In this document: positions 14,622-18,909 of the stretch, piece by piece
Layout: every line of letters starts with the position of its first letter
Numbering within the stretch: the stretch's first letter is position 1
Position numbers and translations under genes: made by a program
The notes under the pieces: model-generated
The model's database searches: none
What the model was told of the DNA's origin: nothing
Seen by the model: the letters and a program-made list of their open reading frames with translations, nothing else
Assembly: GCA_905214265.1 (NCBI GenBank)
Contig: CAJMLQ010000051.1
Location: forward strand, 1 to 18,909
Length of the DNA: 18,909 nt
Origin: an uncultured bacterium
GTDB taxonomy: Bacteria > Bacillota > Clostridia > Oscillospirales > Ruminococcaceae
Direction of reading: 5' to 3'

Positions 14622-15293
14622 ATGGCTGTTACCGATCCTTATAAAGTGTTAGGTGTAAATCCCAATGCGTCGGACGAGGAGATCAAGTCCGCTTACCGGC
14701 AGCTTGTGAAGAAGTACCACCCAGACAATTATGCCGATAGCCCTCTGGCTGATCTCGCTAATGAAAAGATGCAGGAGGTCAATGAGGCGTATGACATGAT
14801 CATGAAGGACCGTCGGGGCTCAGCTTCCAACGGTGCGGGCGGCTATAACCCCAACGCGCAGTATGCGGGAAACGCCAACTACTCCGGAAATGCCGGATAC
14901 GGCGGGCAGGCCTCCAGCCTGGGCGACATCCGCCGGCTGATCCAGCAGAACCGCCTTGTGGAAGCGGAAGAGCTTCTGGACGGGATCCCGGTTCGGAGCC
15001 GGGACGGCGAATGGTATTTTTTGAAGGGGACGATCTTTTTCCAGCGCGGGTGGCTGGATGACGCGATGAACCATTTTTCTACCGCCTGCCGATTAAGCCC
15101 CAACAATCCGGAGTATCGTGCGGCGATGAACCGGATGATGTGGCAGCAGCAGGGAAATATGGGTTCTCCCAACGGCTCTTACCGGACCAACAGCGATATG
15201 GCCGGCATGCAGGCCTGCAACTGCTGTTCCAATCTGCTCTGTGCGGATTGTTGCTGCGAGTGCATGGGCGGCGACCTGATCCCCTGCTGTTAA
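14622..15293 (+). CDS. J-domain protein with TPR-like middle and ten-cysteine tail
   Basis: A 223-residue DnaJ-like co-chaperone. The J domain (about 5-65) has the HPD motif at 33-35, needed to stimulate DnaK ATPase. A Gly/Asn/Tyr-rich linker follows (68-98), then a TPR-like helical hairpin (about 101-172, 'EWYFLKGTIFFQRGWLDDAMNHF'). The tail holds ten cysteines between C199 and C223 ('CNCC', 'CADCCCEC', 'PCC'), dense enough for a zinc or Fe-S site. The DnaJ zinc-finger repeats (CxxCxGxG) are absent, so it is not DnaJ itself. The start at 14622 has GGAGG 5 nt upstream. It lies 39 nt after the DUF5685-like gene and 13 nt before the membrane protein gene. A job of delivering DnaK to a metal-binding client is inference. 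Confidence 0.92.
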   Translation: MAVTDPYKVLGVNPNASDEEIKSAYRQLVKKYHPDNYADSPLADLANEKMQEVNEAYDMIMKDRRGSASNGAGGYNPNAQYAGNANYSGNAGYGGQASSLGDIRRLIQQNRLVEAEELLDGIPVRSRDGEWYFLKGTIFFQRGWLDDAMNHFSTACRLSPNNPEYRAAMNRMMWQQQGNMGSPNGSYRTNSDMAGMQACNCCSNLLCADCCCECMGGDLIPCC

Positions 15294-15306
15294 GGGAGGG
15301 CTTGTT

Positions 15307-15846
15307 TTGAAAAAAACCAGTCAGATCGCGCTGGGCGGCATCATGGCCGCGCTGAGCGTTGTTGTGATGATGCTGACCGGGCTTATTCCCATGGCAGAGT
15401 TTGCTCTTCCTGCCATCGCCGGGCTGTTCTTGATCCCCATTGTGGTAGAGATCGGCTGGGGCGCGGCATGGCTGACATATACCGCGGTGGCATTGCTGTC
15501 GGTCATTGTGGCGCCCAACAAGGAGTGTGCGCTGTATTACATCCTTTTTTTGGGGTGTTACCCGCTTTTGAAATCTTTCATGGAACGCCGGAAGAGCCGC
15601 GCAGCCGAATGGGCCATGAAACTGGTGGTGTTCAATGCGCTGGCAGCGGCGATCGCGGCGCTGGCGGTGTGGATCTTCCGTTTTCCGGGGTATGCGGAGA
15701 TGTTCCAGGAGGCGCTGTGGATGCTGGCAGCTGGGTGGCTCCTACTCAATATTGTTTTTGTGGTGTACGACGTTGCGCTGACGCGGCTGATCAGCGGGTA
15801 TATCCAGTGGTTCCGTCCCCGATATATTCGGAAGATTTTTAAATAG
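15307..15846 (+). CDS. Six-helix integral membrane protein, ECF S-component-like
   Basis: A 179-residue hydrophobic protein with about six membrane helices (near 8-27, 33-50, 52-70, 75-91, 103-124 and 137-160). Its first helix, 'IALGGIMAALSVVVMMLTGLI', is of the type that opens ECF transporter S components, and size and helix number also fit. No ligand can be named, and the protein could be another small membrane family of similar shape. The TTG start has GGGAGGG 6 nt upstream that overlaps the stop of the J-protein gene, so the two are translationally close. It is the last gene of the three-gene operon, followed by a terminator. Function unknown. Confidence 0.8.
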   Translation: MKKTSQIALGGIMAALSVVVMMLTGLIPMAEFALPAIAGLFLIPIVVEIGWGAAWLTYTAVALLSVIVAPNKECALYYILFLGCYPLLKSFMERRKSRAAEWAMKLVVFNALAAAIAALAVWIFRFPGYAEMFQEALWMLAAGWLLLNIVFVVYDVALTRLISGYIQWFRPRYIRKIFK

Positions 15847-15853
15847 CCAGAAT

Positions 15854-15891
15854 AAAAAGCGGAGCAGGAGGATTCATCCTGCTTCGCTTTT
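15854..15891. terminator. Bidirectional intrinsic terminator
   Basis: AAAAGCG-G-AGCAGGA pairs with TCCTGCT-T-CGCTTTT around a 7-nt loop. T-runs are present on both strands, so it serves the operon on the left and the convergent mutS2-like gene on the right. Confidence 0.9.
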
Positions 15892-15912
15892 CTGTCGCCT
15901 TTTTCTGGAAAG

Positions 15913-17847
15913 TTAGGAATTTTGCGTTTCGTCGTAGGAGATTTGAAGGCCGGGCTGATGGCCTTTTTCCATTTTGTGCCGGGCCTTCCGGTTTTCCACG
16001 GTGTCAAAGAGGATGGAAAAGTCGTAATCCTCCGGGTACAGTTCACTGGCCGGAACCTGGAGCTTCAGGCGCTTATGGTTGATCCATTTTTTCCGCCCCT
16101 TGACTTGGACTCCCAGTACGCCCCGGTCATCGGCTGTTTGGAAAATGATTCCGGTGTCACGTTCCGGGTAAACCAGGACGCTGTCCCCGATCTGAAAGCC
16201 TGCGGCGCGGGCGGAAACCGCCTTTGGAACGGTCTGAGGCATCAGTTTTCGGGAAACGGCGGGGGCTTTTTGCGGAGCGGTTTCCTGAAAAGCTTCGGGC
16301 AGGGAAACCGCTCCGGTCCCAACCTGGGAAGCAGCCTCCCGGGCGCGGTTGAGAATCCGCGCGGGCATTCCCAGCCGGTGAGCGATATATAGCGCACAGC
16401 TTTCTCCAGCCTGTCCCTGCTCCAGCCGGTACAGGGGCTGAAGCGTCTCCCGGTCGAAGGCCATCCGGGCGTTGACCATCCCCTCCGCCTGGGCGGCGAA
16501 TTCTTTGACCTCCGGGTAATGGGTCGTCACCAGGAACAGGCAGTTCCGGTTTCGCAGCTCCTCCAGAACTGCCACCGCAATTCCCATTCCCTCTGCCGGA
16601 TCTGTTCCGGATCCTAACTCGTCCAGAAGGACCAGACTCTCCGGCCCTGCGGTGGAGAGAATCTCGATGATGGCGCGGATGTGGGCGGAAAAGGTGGAGA
16701 GGTTTTCGGAGATGCTTTGGCCGTCTCCGATGTCGCAGCAGTAGTCCGCATGCATGGCAAAATAGCTCTCCTCCGCCGCTGGGACGTGAAGTCCGCATTG
16801 GGCCATCAAGGACAGTAGACCCACCGTTTTGAGGGCCACGGTTTTCCCGCCGGTGTTGGGGCCGGTGATGACCGCGCCTCGGGTAGCCGCGTCCAGATGA
16901 AAGTCCAGTGGGATACAGGAGTCCCGCGGTAGGAGGGGATGCCGTCCCTGCACGATGGAGATCCGGCGCTCCAGGCCGGTTTGGGCCGGCCGGGCGTCCA
17001 TGGAGGCACTGAGCTTTGCCTTGGCGAAGAGAAAATCCAAGGTCTCCATGGCTTCGGTGTTGAGTCGGAGGACCGGCTCTGCTTCCTCCACCATGGCGGT
17101 GAGGGTGTAGAGGATGCGCCGCACCTCGCTGTCCTCCTCGATGCGCAGCCCGGAAAGCTCGGCTTGAAGCCGGGACACCGGGGCCGGCTCCATAAAGTAG
17201 GTGCCGCCGGTGGAGGAGGACGCCACCAGCGTGCCGTCGAACTGGCGGCGGAACTCCTTCTTTACAGGAAGGACGTAGCGGCCGTCCCGGACGGAGTAAT
17301 AGCCGTCGGAAAACCAGGTCTTCTTGCTGCGGAGGATGCTCTCCAGCCGGGATTTGACCTCCGCCTCGGCGGAGTCGATGCGTCGGCGGAGGTCCCGCAG
17401 GGTGGGGGAGGCCCCGGAATCCACCCGGGAGGAGCGGATGCAGCGGCTGATCTCCTCCCGCAGCCCCGGCAGCTCGTCCAGAGTGCGGCCATAGGGCGCG
17501 ATGCGGCTGTCGTTCTGCTCCGCCCGAGCAAGGTAGGCTTTCATCCGCTTGCAGGAGGCGAGAAAGGCCTCGATGGCCTCCAGCTGCTCGGGCAATAGCA
17601 TTGACCCAGCCTGGCAGAGCGCCCGGGCCTTGGCAGCTTCCCGCATGGAGGAGACCGGTGGCAAGCCCCAAGCGTCCAGGATCTGCCGGGCGGCGGTAGT
17701 CTCCTCCTGAGCGCGGCGGCAGTCCGCCTCCTTGGTGAAGGGTGCGAGGGCGGCGATCCGTTCCTTGGCCCCGTCGGAGAGGGCAAAATCGGACAGGCGC
17801 TCCCGAATTTTATCGAATTCCAATGTGATTTCTGTATGCTGATCCAT
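15913..17847 (-). CDS. MutS2-like ATPase lacking the Smr domain
   Basis: A 644-residue protein of the MutS2 family, against about 780 for typical MutS2. It has the MutS2 core and lever region ('RDGRYVLPVKKEFR', about 187-200; 'SSSTGGTYFMEP', about 210-221), the ABC-type ATPase with Walker A 'GPNTGGKT' at 329-336, the signature 'ENLSTFSAHI' (381-390), Walker B 'LVLLDE' with D409 and E410, and the switch His in 'TTHYPE' (about H443). The long coiled coil after the ATPase is reduced, but a KOW/SH3-like segment ('GFQIGDSVLVYPERDTG', about 550-596) remains. The C-terminal Smr nuclease domain is absent. In Bacillus, MutS2 splits collided ribosomes; an ATPase-plus-KOW form could do this without cutting mRNA (inference). 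ATG 17847 has TGAGG 8 nt upstream. The gene is convergent with the J-protein operon. Confidence 0.92.
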   Translation of the reverse strand: MDQHTEITLEFDKIRERLSDFALSDGAKERIAALAPFTKEADCRRAQEETTAARQILDAWGLPPVSSMREAAKARALCQAGSMLLPEQLEAIEAFLASCKRMKAYLARAEQNDSRIAPYGRTLDELPGLREEISRCIRSSRVDSGASPTLRDLRRRIDSAEAEVKSRLESILRSKKTWFSDGYYSVRDGRYVLPVKKEFRRQFDGTLVASSSTGGTYFMEPAPVSRLQAELSGLRIEEDSEVRRILYTLTAMVEEAEPVLRLNTEAMETLDFLFAKAKLSASMDARPAQTGLERRISIVQGRHPLLPRDSCIPLDFHLDAATRGAVITGPNTGGKTVALKTVGLLSLMAQCGLHVPAAEESYFAMHADYCCDIGDGQSISENLSTFSAHIRAIIEILSTAGPESLVLLDELGSGTDPAEGMGIAVAVLEELRNRNCLFLVTTHYPEVKEFAAQAEGMVNARMAFDRETLQPLYRLEQGQAGESCALYIAHRLGMPARILNRAREAASQVGTGAVSLPEAFQETAPQKAPAVSRKLMPQTVPKAVSARAAGFQIGDSVLVYPERDTGIIFQTADDRGVLGVQVKGRKKWINHKRLKLQVPASELYPEDYDFSILFDTVENRKARHKMEKGHQPGLQISYDETQNS

Positions 17848-17865
17848 GAATTTTCCTCATTTCAT

Positions 17866-17926
17866 AATAAAAAGCCCATGGGATCCCCTACCCCCCGCAT
17901 TGCAGGGCAGAATGCTCCCATGGGTT
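17866..17926 (-). terminator. Intrinsic terminator touching the mutS2 ribosome-binding site (possible attenuator)
   Basis: On the minus strand CCCATGGGA (17924-17916) pairs with TCCCATGGG (17883-17875), and the interior can pair as GCATT/AATGC. CTTTTTATT follows. The Shine-Dalgarno of the mutS2-like gene begins only a few bases later, with no promoter in between, so that gene's transcription must pass this site. Confidence 0.75.
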
Positions 17927-17940
17927 TTCACATCGGAATC

Positions 17941-18152
17941 AAAAAGGCCGCCCCATTACACGGGACAGCCCTTTCGAATCTTACTCGATGGTTTTTCTGA
18001 GCAGTCTGTAAGGGCAGGGTTTCACCGTCTGCCCAAACAGGTATGGCAAATAAGCGGGTCATACCCGCTGCAGCCGTCCGGTCAGGCAGTTCAGTTGTAT
18101 ATCACCTTTCCAAACAAAACCGACATCAAAACCATCCTTTCACGCTGAATTT
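17941..18152 (-). ncRNA. Structured RNA of about 210 nt with its own promoter and terminator
   Basis: Read on the minus strand, the RNA starts near 18152 after a near-perfect promoter. A closing stem GATGGTTTT/AAAACCATC (about 18136 and 17989-17997) brings the ends together. Inside are a GCGGGT-ATG-ACCCGC hairpin (18068-18054) and a GGGCAG/CTGCCC hairpin (about 18034-18011). It ends in a terminator (stem 17974-17946, then TTTTT at 17945-17941). No start codon with a Shine-Dalgarno gives a convincing protein. Size and closed-stem shape allow a 6S-like RNA, a riboswitch-type leader for the mutS2-like gene or a new RNA; I could not match it to a known class. Confidence 0.5.
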
Positions 18153-18158
18153 GGCATT

Positions 18159-18187
18159 AGTATAGCAGGTTCTGTTCCATTTGTCAA
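18159..18187 (-). promoter_or_regulatory. Near-perfect promoter of the structured RNA / mutS2 leader
   Basis: Minus strand TTGACA (18187-18182), 17 bp, TATACT (18164-18159), the strongest match to the consensus in the window. Confidence 0.88.
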
Positions 18188-18224
18188 GACCCTTTTCCAG
18201 ATCGCTCTGCCTCTATCTGCGGGA

Positions 18225-18909
18225 TTAAGGCCGCTCACTTTTTTCTTTTACGGCGATCCAGATTTCGCAGGAATAATTGGGGTCCTGCACGTCCGCCGAG
18301 GGATAGACCTCAAGTTCTACGCCGCTACCGTATGCGTAGCCGCTCTGCGGGAAAAATTCCGTGCAAATTTGTTGGTAGGTCTTTTTAAACGCGTCGGGCA
18401 TCCTGCCCCTGCATTGAAAAACCGCGTAGGTATAGGCTGGAATCTCTACGATGTCCAGGGCCTCGCCGCATAACGGTGCGCCGTTATACTCCACGCCAAT
18501 ACCATAGGGGAATCCGGAGTCCGCCATCTCTCCGGAAAAGCAGACCCCGAGGACTCCGCCGAAATGGTCAAACCGGCCGTACTTGCAGAGTTCCTCAATC
18601 GTGCCGTTTTTGCTGCATTCGTTCCAAAATGCCGAAATGTCCGCCGTGGCGGTATCACCTTGGGGCTTTGTGACCTGCTTTTTTCTGCAGATCAGCTGGA
18701 ACGCTTCTTTTTTCTCGATTCTGTAATTCATCAGACTGCCTCCCGATAAAATCAGTTTTACGGACAGCCTGGAAAAGGATTTGATGTTCCCGCCGCGCCG
18801 CGCTTCCGTTGGGGTGATTCCATGAAACCGCGCGAATGCCCGGGAGAAACTCTCGGGGGTGTCATAGCCGTATTTGAGCGCGATGTCGACGACTTTGCCG
18901 CCAGTCCGC
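18225..18909 (-). CDS. AraC-type HTH regulator fused to a GyrI-like effector-binding domain, 5' end cut by window edge
   Basis: An open frame runs from the right edge (first whole codon at 18908) to TAA at 18227-18225, 227 visible residues. The first ~45 residues are the second helix-turn-helix of an AraC-family domain ('KYGYDTPESFSRAFARFHG', then 'TPTEARRGG'). After a short link comes a GyrI/Rob-type effector-binding domain of about 165 residues ('FQLICRKKQV', 'FGGVLGVCF', 'YAVFQCRGRMPDAFKKTY', 'ELEVYPSADV'), a family that binds small, often hydrophobic or cationic ligands. The HTH-GyrI order matches Rob-like regulators. Inside the gene, GGGAGG stands 7 nt before an in-frame ATG (18731) at the domain junction, so the effector domain may also be made alone. 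The target genes are not visible. Confidence 0.9.
   Translation of the reverse strand, partial: RTGGKVVDIALKYGYDTPESFSRAFARFHGITPTEARRGGNIKSFSRLSVKLILSGGSLMNYRIEKKEAFQLICRKKQVTKPQGDTATADISAFWNECSKNGTIEELCKYGRFDHFGGVLGVCFSGEMADSGFPYGIGVEYNGAPLCGEALDIVEIPAYTYAVFQCRGRMPDAFKKTYQQICTEFFPQSGYAYGSGVELEVYPSADVQDPNYSCEIWIAVKEKSERP

Noticed and set aside
16157..17671. Minus-strand open frame of 504 codons in another frame of mutS2
   Set aside because: It is Arg/Gly/Pro-rich with no recognisable motif and overlaps the confirmed MutS2-like ATPase on the same strand.
17941..18152. T-box, TPP, FMN, cobalamin, lysine or c-di-GMP riboswitch
   Set aside because: None of their conserved core strings is visible on either strand.
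1..18909. CRISPR array, prophage or transposon
   Set aside because: No regularly spaced repeats, transposase, integrase or terminal inverted repeats were found.

Overview
The window reads as chromosome from a GC-rich, low-genome-size-type Firmicute of class Clostridia, most plausibly the Oscillospirales/Oscillospiraceae. The evidence is Firmicutes-style Shine-Dalgarno sites, sigma-70/SigA-type promoters with 17-bp spacers, TTG starts, intrinsic terminators with T-runs, GTP-dependent PEP carboxykinase, ECF vitamin transport and a MutS2-type ATPase. The taxonomic placement is an inference. I see no phage genes, insertion sequences, CRISPR arrays, tRNA or rRNA.

Left part (1-5890): a GH2 beta-galactosidase (cut by the left edge, minus strand) is divergent from an AraC-family regulator, with a shared control region that holds three 10-bp-phased direct repeats. 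Next comes adenine deaminase (ade) with its own promoter, a leader hairpin and a strong terminator. Middle-left (5898-8050): on the minus strand, pyridoxal kinase followed by an ECF S component with an unusual C-terminal extension, probably a vitamin B6 salvage pair. Then two small plus-strand units: a 58-residue glycine-zipper protein, and a sharply delimited transcription unit of about 470 nt (promoter 8364-8392, terminator 8835-8869) whose only good reading frame is an 80-residue TTG-start ORF.

Centre (8999-13462): three tandem cyclophilins (a catalytically degenerate lipoprotein, an intact cytosolic enzyme and an intact lipoprotein with an insertion), then pckG with its own promoter and terminator. 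Right-centre (13668-15846): a compact three-gene operon of unknown function. It encodes a Cys- and Asp-motif all-helical protein (I recall it as DUF5685-like), a J-domain protein with a ten-cysteine tail, and a six-helix membrane protein. It is the best candidate here for an undescribed system.

Right part (15913-18909, minus strand): a short MutS2-like ATPase that lacks the Smr nuclease domain. It lies behind a leader of about 300 nt that has a near-perfect promoter, a structured RNA and two intrinsic terminators, the second one touching the mutS2 Shine-Dalgarno. The window ends inside an AraC-type HTH/GyrI-like effector-domain fusion that carries an internal Shine-Dalgarno and ATG at the domain junction.
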